From assembly GCA_963833605.1 (NCBI GenBank), contig CAWHYZ010000003.1, positions 248,001-312,000 on the forward strand: 64,000 bases of DNA, given 5' to 3'. A program made the position numbers and the translations under genes. Shown here piece after piece: positions 18,250 to 26,730 of the stretch (positions are counted from its first letter, which is position 1; every line of letters begins with the position of its first letter). The stretch is from JAFAXD01 sp963833605. Its GTDB lineage: Bacteria; Pseudomonadota; Alphaproteobacteria; Rhizobiales; Xanthobacteraceae. The notes under the pieces are model-generated. The model was not told the origin of the DNA. It was given only the letters and a program-made list of their open reading frames with translations, and did not search any database.

Positions 18250-19374
18250 ATGGGAAGGTTTCCAGGTCGCCCGCCGTTCCGCGCCGATCATGTCGGCAGC
18301 CTGCTGCGACCGGCGTCCCTGCGTCAAGCGTTTCGCGACCACGCCGCCGGACGCATCGACGACGAAGGGTTCGCGCGCGCGCAAGACGACGCGATCCGTG
18401 ATGTCGTGAAGCGGCAGGGGGCGCTCGGCCTTGGCGTGATTACCGACGGCGAATTCCGGCGCGGATCCTATTGGGCGCGATTTGTCGAACGCACCCAGGG
18501 GCTCACGATCCGGCCGGCGGCCTTCCGCTTTCGCGACGATCAAGGCCGCGAGCTCGACTTCACCGCGCCTTACGCCGAGGGCAGGCTACGCCGCACGACG
18601 CCGCTCGCGCTCGACGAGTTCTTGTTCCTGCGCGGTCTCATCGGAAATGACAGCGGCATCATGCCCAAGATCACGCTGCCGGCGCCGTCCACGATGCATT
18701 TTTATCGTTGCGGCGATTATGCCGAGCGATCGGCGTACGCCGACGCCCAGGCTTTTTTCGCGGATTTGTCAAAGATCTTTCGTGATGAGATCGGAGAACT
18801 CAGCGGCGCCGGCTGCCGCTATGTTCAGCTCGACGAGGTTGCGCTCGCCATGCTGTGCGATCCCGCCATCCGCCGTCAGGTCGTGGCGCAGGGACAGGAC
18901 CCGGACAAGCTTGTCGATCTCTACATCGAGGCGATCAATGCGGCGGTTGCGGACGCATCCGATACGATCGTCGGCGTTCATGTGTGCCGCGGCAACTTCA
19001 AGGGCAATTACCTCTCCGCCGGCGGGTATGAGCAGGTTGCGGAGCGCTTCTTCAGCAATACCAATGTCAATCATTTTCTGCTCGAGTTCGATACCGCGCG
19101 CGCCGGTGATTTTGCGCCGTTGCAATTCGTGCCGGCCGGGAAGGGCGTGGTGCTGGGGCTGCTCAGTAGCAAGACGCCGGAACTCGAAAGCCTCGACGGG
19201 CTCAAGCGCCGGATCGAGGACGCGTCGAAGTTCATCGACGTGGAGCGTCTTGCGATCAGCCCGCAGTGCGGCTTTGCCTCGACGGCTGCCGGCAATCCGG
19301 TCAGCGAGGCCGATCAGTGGGCGAAGCTCGCGCGCGTGGTGGAAGCAGCGCGCGCGATCTGGGGCCAATCGTAG
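18250..19374 (+). CDS. MetE-like (cobalamin-independent methionine synthase C-terminal domain) methyltransferase
   Basis: 374 residues equal to the catalytic half of MetE, without the N-terminal domain of full-length MetE (about 750 residues). Start MGRFPGRPPFRADHVGSLLRP is typical. The zinc ligands are recognisable as HVC in VGVHVCRGN and Cys in ISPQCGFAS. It should transfer a methyl group from a folate or other donor to a thiol; the real acceptor is unknown. GAGAGG precedes ATG 18250. It is divergent from a TetR regulator. A paralogue at 56136-57258 sits beside a folate-dependent O-demethylase. Confidence 0.87.
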   Translation: MGRFPGRPPFRADHVGSLLRPASLRQAFRDHAAGRIDDEGFARAQDDAIRDVVKRQGALGLGVITDGEFRRGSYWARFVERTQGLTIRPAAFRFRDDQGRELDFTAPYAEGRLRRTTPLALDEFLFLRGLIGNDSGIMPKITLPAPSTMHFYRCGDYAERSAYADAQAFFADLSKIFRDEIGELSGAGCRYVQLDEVALAMLCDPAIRRQVVAQGQDPDKLVDLYIEAINAAVADASDTIVGVHVCRGNFKGNYLSAGGYEQVAERFFSNTNVNHFLLEFDTARAGDFAPLQFVPAGKGVVLGLLSSKTPELESLDGLKRRIEDASKFIDVERLAISPQCGFASTAAGNPVSEADQWAKLARVVEAARAIWGQS

Positions 19375-19445
19375 CCTGCATGGAGCGAAGCGGAATGCGG
19401 GTCAGTTTCGCGGTCCCGGATTACGCTGCGCTCCATCCGGGCTAC
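19371..19445. repeat. REP-like palindrome between convergent genes
   Basis: GTAGCCTGCATGGAGCG and CGCTCCATCCGGGCTAC form the ends, with GCGGAATGCGGG/CCCGGATTACGC pairing inside. It overlaps the stop of the MetE-like gene and the last codons of the EutA-like gene, which takes its stop codon (19402-19404) from it. It is of the same type as 15148-15221. Confidence 0.75.
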
Positions 19446-20908
19446 CCGGAAACACCAGCGACTTGATCACCACCGGCACCGCACCGGAATTCTCCAACAG
19501 CGCGCCGATATCGATGTAGTCGAAATCCTTGAGCTCGAGGCCGTCGATCGAGACCACCGGGTTCGTGACTTTCAGCTCCTCGCGCAGGTGAATTCCGATG
19601 AGGCCGCCGACATCGCTGTCGCCCGCGAGCACGATCGGCGCATGCGGCGCCAGCACGCCCGCAAGACCGCCGACGACGCCTCGGCAAAACGCATCGAGCC
19701 GCGCGAACGTCGCGGAGCCACACCACCGCACGAACACCGCGACCGTGCCGGCGAGTTCAAGCTGCGCCGCGAGGGTCTTGATTGAAGCTGCGATGTCGGC
19801 AGAGCTGATCTCGTCGGAAAGCGCGAAATTCGGTGAAATCACCGGAATGTTGCGCAGTGGAAGTGCGCTCGGCGGCGACACGAAGATCGTGCTGCCGGAG
19901 ACCTGGGTGGTGTATTGGGCGGCGCCGATCACGGTGGCCCGGATGCGCTCAGCCGGCGGCGCTAACGCTGCGCCGAAGCCCGGGACACGGGCGCGGATTT
20001 CGTGCCGCCAGCGCGCTACCCAGGTCATCGAAGCTGCTCGTCTCGCGCCCGTAGATATATTCCGACACGCCGCCGGAAAATGTGAGTGTGCCAATCCGTC
20101 CGTGCCACCCAAGCGGAGCGAGCCGCAGCAGCGGGCGGCCCGCGATTGTGGGCGATCCACCCCGCATCGCATCGAACAGACAGTCCGCCATGCGGGCCGC
20201 GAGTTGTCGCGCGGCGCCCGCCAGGAGCCTTGTCCCGGGCTCGAGCGCGAGCCCGAGTTCAGCGGCAAAGCGCCGTCCGGCCGCCTCGAGGCGCGTGATG
20301 GTGCCGTCCGCATCGAAACAGACGAGCCGCGCGCCGACATCGAGCGCCGTCACCGCCGCGACCCGGCCGCCGGCGCAGACCGCGATCTTGGCGGTGCCGC
20401 CGCCCACGTCGACATTCATCACCGCGGTGTCCTCGCGAATCGAGCGCGCCACCGCGCCGGACCCATGTGCCGCCATCACGGTCTCGAGGCTGTCGCCGGC
20501 ACTGACCGCCACCAGCTTGCCGGCTTCGCGCGCGAACAGTTCACCGATCCGCCGCGCATTGCTGCGGGTGACCGCGACGCCGGTGAGAATCAACGCGCCG
20601 GTATCGATCTCCTCCGGCGTGACCATCGCGTCCTTGTAGGCGCGCGCGATGAAGTCGCCGAGCGCGCCGGCGTCGATCGTGTCCGCGCCCGCATAGGGGG
20701 TGAGCAGGATATCGGACTGATGGAAAACTTCGCGCTCGCTGACCACGTAGCGGGCGTCGAGTCGCTCCAGCACGATACGCGAGAACACGAGATGCGAGGT
20801 CGAGGAGCCGATATCGACGCCGACGCTGAGCAGGCGGATCTCGTCCTCGCCTTCCAACGTACGGCCGGTGCTGGAGAAGAAAATGCGGCCGCCGGAATCG
20901 TCCGTCAT
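19402..20908 (-). pseudogene. EutA-like ASKHA ATPase (ethanolamine ammonia-lyase reactivase family), frameshifted
   Basis: About 500 residues. It opens with the ASKHA phosphate loop (LLSVGVDIGSSTSHLVFSR), then DTGALILTGVAVTRSNARRI, AVMNVDVGGGTAKIAV, TFSGGVSEYIYGRE, IRATVIGAAQYTTQVSGSTIF and the C-terminal DFDYIDIGALLENSGAVPVVIKS, all close to EutA. A +1 shift at about 20004-20009 splits it; removing one base restores SALAHEIRARV. Known EutA releases damaged cobalamin from EutBC, but no EutBC or cobalamin enzyme is seen here. A complete paralogue lies at 28688-30358. The last 14 residues are encoded by a REP element. Confidence 0.85.
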
Positions 20909-20944
20909 AGACCCCCACCCTCGTCATGGCTGGTCCTGTCGGGG

Positions 20945-20968
20945 ACCCCGCGCGCAAGCGCGCGGGGT
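20945..20968. repeat. Hairpin in the EutA-like/cupin intergenic region
   Basis: A perfect ten-base stem (ACCCCGCGCG/CGCGCGGGGT) with a four-base loop. It sits in a GC-rich repeat-like stretch (20920-21060) between two genes on the minus strand. There is no T run, so it is not a classical terminator. Confidence 0.6.
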
Positions 20969-21065
20969 GCCCTGTCCCGGCCATCTCGATGAGGAAGGCA
21001 CAGCTCGGTGATAAGCGGGATGCGCGGGACAAGCCCGTCCATGACGGCGCAAAGGCGGTGCAAAC

Positions 21066-22288
21066 TCATTCCTTCGGCAGTTCGCCGGTGTAATCCTGCT
21101 CATAGAACTGCGGGCGCATCCGGTTCTCCGCGCCGTTTTGTTTGAGCATGCGCACGAATTCCTTGGCCACGCACGGATCCTCCATCCAGTACGGGATCGC
21201 GGTGCCGCCTTCGGTGATATCCATCGCGGTGTAGTCGGTGTGCGTCTCGCCGGGCGGGCCGGGCTCGCGCCCCGGCGAATTGCGGGCCGAACCAGGCGGT
21301 GAGCCGCAGCGCCTCCTTCGACACGCCGAAGTGCTGGTGGAACCAGCGCGCGCCGCCGGGCGCCGCCGACACCATGCCGACCGGCTCGTAGTCGACCCGC
21401 TTGATCAGGTCGTTCCTTGCCGTCCTGCCACGGGGTCACGCCGGCCTGTTCCGGCCAAGTGTAGGTGTAGCCCTTGCCCTTGAGGCAGATCAGCACCGCC
21501 GCCGAGGTGTGGGCGTGCGCCTTGGAATAGCGGCCATTCTCGTGCTGGGCGATCCACAGATAGAAGGTGTTGCCGGTCATGAACGGCTCGACCCGCCGAT
21601 AGCCGGGCGAGCGGCGGTTGTCGAGCGGCAGGTCGCAATTGACGATGTCGGGGACGAAGTTGGTGCGCCGCATGGCGAGCCCGCGCACCGGATCGGGCTC
21701 GATGTCGTCCTTGTATTTGTAGAAATCGTCGGCGCCGGAGAAGCGGTCGCGGAACTGGTAGGGGCAGTCGAAGATGGCGCCGACATTGTTGATCAGGTTC
21801 ATCAGGTTCGGCGCCGTGGTGCCGGCGAGCAGCAGTGCCGGTGCCGAGCTCGCGTTGACGATGCGATGGCAGGCGTTGACCGGGATGGAGAACAGCGAGC
21901 CCTGCTGCCATTCGAACACGTGCCGCTTGCGTATCGCCGTCGAGCCACACTTCGGTCGAGCCGCGGCCTTCGACCACGTAGATAGATTTCCTCGTAGAGA
22001 TGCTTTTCGGCGATTGAGCGCGCCGGCGCCCGGCACCTCGACCACGTAGCAGCCCCATTTGCCCTCGGTGCCGTAGAGCTGGATGTAGGTGCCGCGCCCG
22101 CCCAACCGCTTCCAGGGCGCCAGCGGCAGGTTCTGCACCTTGCTGACGCCGATGTCGCGGAAGACCGGAATGCCCTCGGATTCCATGAACAGGTCGTAGG
22201 GCGTCTTCGGCCGGCCAAACTTGCCGAAGCCCGCGCGCTTGCCGCCGGCAGGCTCATGCCAATGGGTCTGGCCCGGGACGTCGTGCAT
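21066..22288 (-). pseudogene. Gentisate 1,2-dioxygenase-like double-cupin protein, multiply frameshifted
   Basis: About 407 residues spread over three frames. Recognisable pieces in order: HDVPGQTHWHEPAGG, LAPWKRLGGRGTYIQLYG, AEKHLYEEI, YVVEGRGSTEVWLDGDTQ, HVFEWQQGSLFSIPVNACHR, AHAHTSAAVLICLKGKGYTY, ARWFHQHFGVSKEALRLTAW and DYTGELPKE at the stop (21066). Frame changes fall near 22015, 21975, 21930, 21410 and 21275. The two cupin barrels and the HxH-type ligands resemble gentisate/1-hydroxy-2-naphthoate dioxygenases, Fe(II) ring-cleavage enzymes. GGAG precedes ATG 22288. It belongs with the Rieske oxygenase genes upstream. Confidence 0.8.
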
Positions 22289-22302
22289 GGGATCTCCAAG
22301 CC

Positions 22303-22387
22303 CGTAGGATGGGTTGAGCGCAGCGAAACCCATCTCGGCAGCTGGTGGGTTTCCCCCGCATCAAGTGCGGGGTCAACCCACCCTACG
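22303..22387. repeat. REP-like palindrome
   Basis: CGTAGGATGGGTTGAGCG at the left pairs with CAACCCACCCTACG at the right, with GGTGGGTT/AACCCA and CCCCGCA/TGCGGGG inside. This GTAGGATGGG...CCCTACG palindrome is a common intergenic repeat type. It separates two minus-strand genes of the aromatic cluster. Confidence 0.75.
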
Positions 22388-22389
22388 AA

Positions 22390-22902
22390 TTACGCCCGCA
22401 GCGCAACCAGCATGTCCTCGATGTAGTCCTCATCGCCCGCGGCGACCAGCATCATCGAATGCGGGCGCAGTTGCCCGAGCGTTTGCGACAACGCCGCCTC
22501 GGAGGCGGCGGCGGTCCCGAGCACCAGGCCGGTGGTCATGACCCGCCGCGCCGCGCAGGCATCGCCAATCAGCGATCCGGCGCGGGCGTCCTCGCCGGCA
22601 GTTGCGATCATCACCACCAGGTCCGCGCTCGCGAGCTCGTCGACAAGGTCTTTGGTGCGGCCCGCGAGGTCGCTCAGCCATCCGGTCATCGAGAACGCCT
22701 GGCCGTCGGCCGGCGGGCAAGCGAAGGCGGACGCGGTCAAAAAGGTCGCGCGGTTCCAGGGCAACTGCGCGAGCCGCTTCACCACCGGCTCGCTCGCCGC
22801 ATCAAGCGCAATCACCTTGACGGCACGCGGCTGCGAGTTCGGCGCCTCGATCCGGTAGCGCGCTTCGGCGCGCGTGGTGACCCGGGCGCTCTCGCTGCGC
22901 AT
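22390..22902 (-). CDS. Unknown protein of the Rieske oxygenase cluster
   Basis: 170 residues that I do not recognise. No signal peptide or membrane segment. A Rossmann-like alternation is visible: AVKVIALDAAS at residues 27-37, ADLVVMIATAGEDARAGSLI around 92-112, then VMTTGLVLG and a final HSMMLVAAGDEDYIEDMLVAL. Its start lies a few bases from the probable true end of the Rieske oxygenase gene (22907), so the two are very likely cotranscribed and perhaps translationally coupled. It could be a small accessory or sensor protein of the oxygenase; that is a guess. Confidence 0.65.
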   Translation of the reverse strand: MRSESARVTTRAEARYRIEAPNSQPRAVKVIALDAASEPVVKRLAQLPWNRATFLTASAFACPPADGQAFSMTGWLSDLAGRTKDLVDELASADLVVMIATAGEDARAGSLIGDACAARRVMTTGLVLGTAAASEAALSQTLGQLRPHSMMLVAAGDEDYIEDMLVALRA

Positions 22903-24194
22903 GCGCTCAAACCGAAACGATGCGCCACGTTCGGCTGCACCACCAGTGCGTCCTTGGCGGCGTCCTTGAACGGCTGATCCTGCGACAGCACCATGGCGGC
23001 CGAGCGCACGCGCTGGTGCACTGGATCGACGCCCGGCGGCGTGGTGCCTTTTTCGATCAGCGCTTTGGCGGCGCGCAGCAGCCGATGGCGCGCCATGATG
23101 ATGCCGTTGTCGGTCGAGACCAGGTTCTCCTTGCTGCGGTCGACGATCGGCCCCATGCTCTCCTGCAGCGACGCGTCCTGCATGGAGATGCCTTCGACAC
23201 CGCTGAAGGTCTTGCCGGCCTTCTGGGCGGCGCGGTCGATGAGGTAATCGTTATCCTTGTTGGCCAGCGGGCGGAACGTGCCCGGCACGTATTTCACATG
23301 CACGCCCTTGCCGTCATGCATCGCCTGCAGCTGCTCCGTCGTCAGCGGCTTGGTGGCGCAATAGTCGAAGCTCCAGGCCCAGCAATTGTCGTCGTCGATC
23401 GGGATCCAGAAATGCCCGTGCACCGGATGATCGGCGCGCGGGGGGATCATGGTGAATGACGGCATCACCCATTGGGTGATCCGCCAGTAATATTTGCCGT
23501 TCTCGGCATTGCGTCGCGCACCGACCAGGAGCCCGCCCGCGCTCTCCACCACCTCGAAGTACGGCTTTGCGTCCGTGAGATTGTACTGATTGCCTTTCGA
23601 GCCCTTGAACAGCGGGTCGCGATTGAGCTCACCGCGATGCAGGAATGAGACGTGGCTCGAATCGATGCCGCCTTCCATCGCCTGCAGCCAGTTGCATTCC
23701 TGCAGCCGCTTGGAGATGAAGCTGTGGTCGGCCGGCACGGTGGCGAACTCCCATTCCGGCAGCGGCGGTTGCTTCTCGGGCGGACCCATATAGGTCCACA
23801 GCACGCCGCCGCGCTCGACCAGCGGATAGGACTTCAGCTTGATCTTGCGACAGAACCCGCTTTCCTCCGGCTCCGACGGCACCTCGATGCACTGCCCGGT
23901 CACGTCGTATTTCCAGCCATGATAGGGGCAGCGCAGCCCGGACTCCTCGTTGCGCCCAAACCACAGCGACACGCCGCGGTGCGCACAGAATTCGTCGATC
24001 AGGCCGTAGCGCCCGTCGGTGTCGCGAAACGCGAGCAGGCGTTCCGCGAGCAGCTTCACCCGCACTGGCGGGCACTCGTTTTCCGGAAGTTCGTCGGCGA
24101 GCAGGGCTGGCAGCCAATAGCAGCGGAAGAACTGGCCCATGGGCGTGCCGGGCCCGGTCTGGGTCAGAAGGTCGTTTTGATCTTTGCGTAACAT
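22812..24194 (-). CDS. Rieske non-haem iron oxygenase, alpha subunit
   Basis: The aromatic-ring hydroxylase or demethylase core: Rieske cluster ligands CAHRG and CPYHGWKYD (residues about 70-95) and the catalytic iron site GGIDSSHVSFLHRGEL (Asp/His/His). Overall form resembles phthalate 4,5-dioxygenase-type oxygenases of about 430 residues. ATG 24194 gives the usual MLRKDQNDLL start. As read, the frame stays open to 22812, but removing one G at about 22912 would end the protein at a TGA at 22907 after VAHRF, just before the next gene; I think that is the real end. The Rieske ferredoxin gene is divergent on the other side. Confidence 0.9.
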   Translation of the reverse strand: MLRKDQNDLLTQTGPGTPMGQFFRCYWLPALLADELPENECPPVRVKLLAERLLAFRDTDGRYGLIDEFCAHRGVSLWFGRNEESGLRCPYHGWKYDVTGQCIEVPSEPEESGFCRKIKLKSYPLVERGGVLWTYMGPPEKQPPLPEWEFATVPADHSFISKRLQECNWLQAMEGGIDSSHVSFLHRGELNRDPLFKGSKGNQYNLTDAKPYFEVVESAGGLLVGARRNAENGKYYWRITQWVMPSFTMIPPRADHPVHGHFWIPIDDDNCWAWSFDYCATKPLTTEQLQAMHDGKGVHVKYVPGTFRPLANKDNDYLIDRAAQKAGKTFSGVEGISMQDASLQESMGPIVDRSKENLVSTDNGIIMARHRLLRAAKALIEKGTTPPGVDPVHQRVRSAAMVLSQDQPFKDAAKDALVVQPNVAHRFGLSACAARAPGSPRAPKRATGSRRRTRSRVPSR

Positions 24195-24327
24195 TTGAAG
24201 GCGTCCGCGACCTTGGCTGGGCAAGGCCGTTGTTTGGATTGAGAAATCCACTCGGATGTGGTCAAGAAGCTAGCGCCGCGCCTCGTTTCCGTCAAACAAC
24301 CAAGACCTGCATTGCACAAGGCCGTAC

Positions 24328-24640
24328 ATGAACGTCAGTCCTGGAACTCTGCAGCCCCGATGATGTTCCGGAAGGCTCGGCGCTGCGGGTCGAGACCGGC
24401 ACACTTACCGTCGCGGTCTTCAACGTCGAGGGCGAGTTCTATGTGACGGACGACGCCTGTACCCATGGTCCCGGCTCCCTCTCCGAAGGCTATATCGAGG
24501 GGGAGGTGGTCGAGTGCAATTTCCACAACGGCCAGTTCAACATCCGCACCGGCGCGGTGGTGTCGCCGCCCTGCATGGTGCCGATCAAGACCTATCCGGC
24601 GCGGGTAGAAAACGGCAAAGTGGTGATCGAGGTGGAATAA
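24328..24640 (+). pseudogene. Rieske-type [2Fe-2S] ferredoxin of a ring-hydroxylating oxygenase, frameshifted near its start
   Basis: About 103 residues. Rieske ligands CTHGPGSL and CNFHNGQF are intact and the length matches NDO/BphA3-type ferredoxins, which hand electrons to the oxygenase. Reading LCSPDDVPEGSALRV is open from just after 24340, but the plausible ATG (24328) is in another frame; removing one C of CCTGG at 24340 joins MNVS to LELCSPDD. A GTG at 24443 would give only a truncated protein starting inside the domain. Located between the divergent oxygenase gene and a cupin gene. Confidence 0.8.
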
Positions 24641-24665
24641 GTGTCGCAAGGCAAGAGGAAAGCCG

Positions 24666-25791
24666 ATGGCGAAGACTGCAATCGTCTCTGACGAACTCGC
24701 AAAGAAGTTCGCGACCGAAAAGGAAACCCCCTACACCCGTTGGGTGAGGTCCGAAGGGCCTCGACATCATCAGCGCGCTCTACGTGAAAAATCTGCGCAC
24801 GGTCGAGCTTAAGCCGTGGGCGCGCCGCGGCGGCCGCGGCGTGTTCATCAATCACGATGCCTCGCGCACGTCGAATGACTGCTACGTGTGTGAAATCCCG
24901 CCCGGCGGCACGTTGGCGCCGCAGCGCCAGCTGTTCGAAGAGATGATCCTGGTGCTCGACGGGCGCGGCTCGACCGCGGTGTGGAACGATTCCGGCGCCC
25001 GCATCACCTTCGAATGGAAGGCGGGTGCGCTGTTCGCGATCCCGCTCAATTGCCGCCATCAGCATTTCAACGGCGCCGGCCGCGAGCCCGCCCGCTTTGT
25101 CGCCGTCACCAACGCGCCGCCGGTGATCAACCTGTTCGAGGATATCGAGTTCGTGTTCAACTGCGCCCATGATTTCAAGAACCGGTTCGCCGGTGAGCCC
25201 GATTACTTCAGCCCCAAGGGCGAGCAGAAGGGCCTGCTCCTGGAAACGAACTTCGTCGCCGATGCGGTCTCGCTACCGCTGATCAGCGCCAAGGAGCGCG
25301 GCGCTGGCGGGGGCCATATCCGTTTCAACATGGCCAAGGGCTCGATGAACAGTCACATCTCCCAGTTCCCGATCGGCACCTACAAGAAGGCCCACTGCCA
25401 TGGCCCGGGTGCCCACGTGATCATTCTCAGCGGCGAGGGTTACTCGCTGATGTGGCCCGAGGGCGAGGAGCCGCGGCGCTACGACTGGGAGGTCGGCACC
25501 ATGATCGTGCCGCCCAACCGCTGGTTCCACCAGCATTTCAACACCGGTACCACGCCGGCGCGCTACCTTGCCTTCAAGCACGAGGCGGTCGCGATCCGTA
25601 ATCAGCAGGGCGTGCCGAAAGCATGGATCAGCCGCCGCATCGGTGGCGATCAGATCGACTATGCGGACGAACAGCCGGTGGTGCGGCGCACCTTTGCCGA
25701 CGCGCTGGCGCAGCGCGGGATTACCTCGCGCATGGAGGCGGCGTACCAGGCCGAGCTGGCGGATCTGCCGCCGCTCGCCAAGGCGGGGTGA
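24666..25791 (+). pseudogene. Second gentisate dioxygenase-like double-cupin protein, frameshifted near its start
   Basis: About 374 residues. The main frame (from 24784) carries two cupin barrels: FEEMILVLDGRGSTAVW with FAIPLNCRHQHFN, and KKAHCHGPGAHVIILSGEGY with WFHQHFNTG. The natural start is ATG 24666 (MAKTAIVSDELAKKF, GAGGA upstream); a +1 shift in GGG at 24756-24758 separates this N-terminus from LDIISALYVKNLRTVELKPW. Paralogous to the cupin at 21066-22288 and probably an Fe(II) ring-cleavage dioxygenase using the product of the Rieske oxygenase. Its TGA overlaps the start of the next gene. Confidence 0.82.
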
Positions 25792-26654
25792 GCGACTTGT
25801 CATTTGTGAACGAAAACGTCGTCCTCGTCGTCGCCATCGTTCTGATCCTTGCCTCGGTGCCGATCGTCGCGCTCTACGACCGCGGTCGGACCGTCGATCA
25901 CATCGCGCGCTCGTTGGTTGCCCTGGGCGTCGGCCTGTTGGCGGCATTTGTCGCCGTCACTGTGTTTGATCTCAACGCGCAGAGACTGGAAAACGAGCGA
26001 AACCTGGTGTTGCAGCAGGCGAAGCGAAGCAAGACGCTCGGTTTGATCAGCAATCTGCGCTTTTTCGCAATCGAATATGGATTTGCTGCCTATCAGATCC
26101 ACATCACGCGGTCCGATTGCGGCGCCGATGGTGGCGTCGCCGCGCCAAGCGATGCTTGCCGGGAGAGCGCAAGTTACGCGGCCAGTATCGGCCGACTGAT
26201 ACCGCAGGACTACACGCTCACCACCTTGCTGAGCGAAGCCAGCAATGCATTCGCGAGGTCGGTCAGGATTCCAACGATCCTCACCGATGCGGAAGTCACC
26301 ATCAAGGCCAGAATGCCGGTGACAATCGAGAACTACCTGGCCACTGCGCTTAACGCGAGTCAAACGCCCGGCGGCGGTGCGCGCGAGCATTTCCTGAAGG
26401 CCTTATCTGAGTTTGAAAGAGTGGCGGAGGACGCCTCCATCGGGTTTTGTATCTTCGCGGCCGCGCTGGCAGAGAGCGACGCCAAGCTGGAGCAGACGAT
26501 ATCAGCACTGGAACTTGCCCTGGTGAAGGGACCGGAGCCGATCGAAAATGTCCTCCGCACCAGTGCGAAAAACGTCAACATGGGTGATTTCGCCTGTTCA
26601 AATCCGCGCGGGCAAATCGAGCGCAATCTTCCGGCAGCCGGGGCAACTCGTTGA
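25788..26654 (+). CDS. Unknown membrane protein coupled to the cupin dioxygenase gene
   Basis: 288 residues, not recognised. GTG 25788 overlaps the TGA of the cupin gene (GTGA), which argues for translational coupling. Two membrane helices lie near residues 8-28 (VVLVVAIVLILASVPIVAL) and 39-60 (ARSLVALGVGLLAAFVAVTV). A helical charged segment (QRLENERNLVLQQAKRSK) follows, and then a mostly soluble C-terminal region of some 215 residues with four cysteines. The layout, two helices and a large domain, would suit a sensor or a scaffold, but nothing proves it. Confidence 0.65.
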   Translation: MSDLSFVNENVVLVVAIVLILASVPIVALYDRGRTVDHIARSLVALGVGLLAAFVAVTVFDLNAQRLENERNLVLQQAKRSKTLGLISNLRFFAIEYGFAAYQIHITRSDCGADGGVAAPSDACRESASYAASIGRLIPQDYTLTTLLSEASNAFARSVRIPTILTDAEVTIKARMPVTIENYLATALNASQTPGGGAREHFLKALSEFERVAEDASIGFCIFAAALAESDAKLEQTISALELALVKGPEPIENVLRTSAKNVNMGDFACSNPRGQIERNLPAAGATR

Positions 26655-26730
26655 TCGCGCCGACCTCACGCTCCGTCGTCATTGCGGGTGGTGACGAGCC
26701 GGGGATTGCTCCTCCCAATCGCGACCAGCT

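Noticed and set aside
19598..20992. Long open frame (464 codons) on the plus strand
   Set aside because: It lies opposite the EutA-like gene, is Arg/Ala/His-rich without any domain and is a normal antisense shadow in high-GC DNA.
22812..22906. C-terminal extension of the Rieske oxygenase (ARAPGSPRAPKRATG...)
   Set aside because: Low-complexity basic reading that overlaps the next gene; probably produced by a one-base insertion that hides the TGA at 22907-22909.
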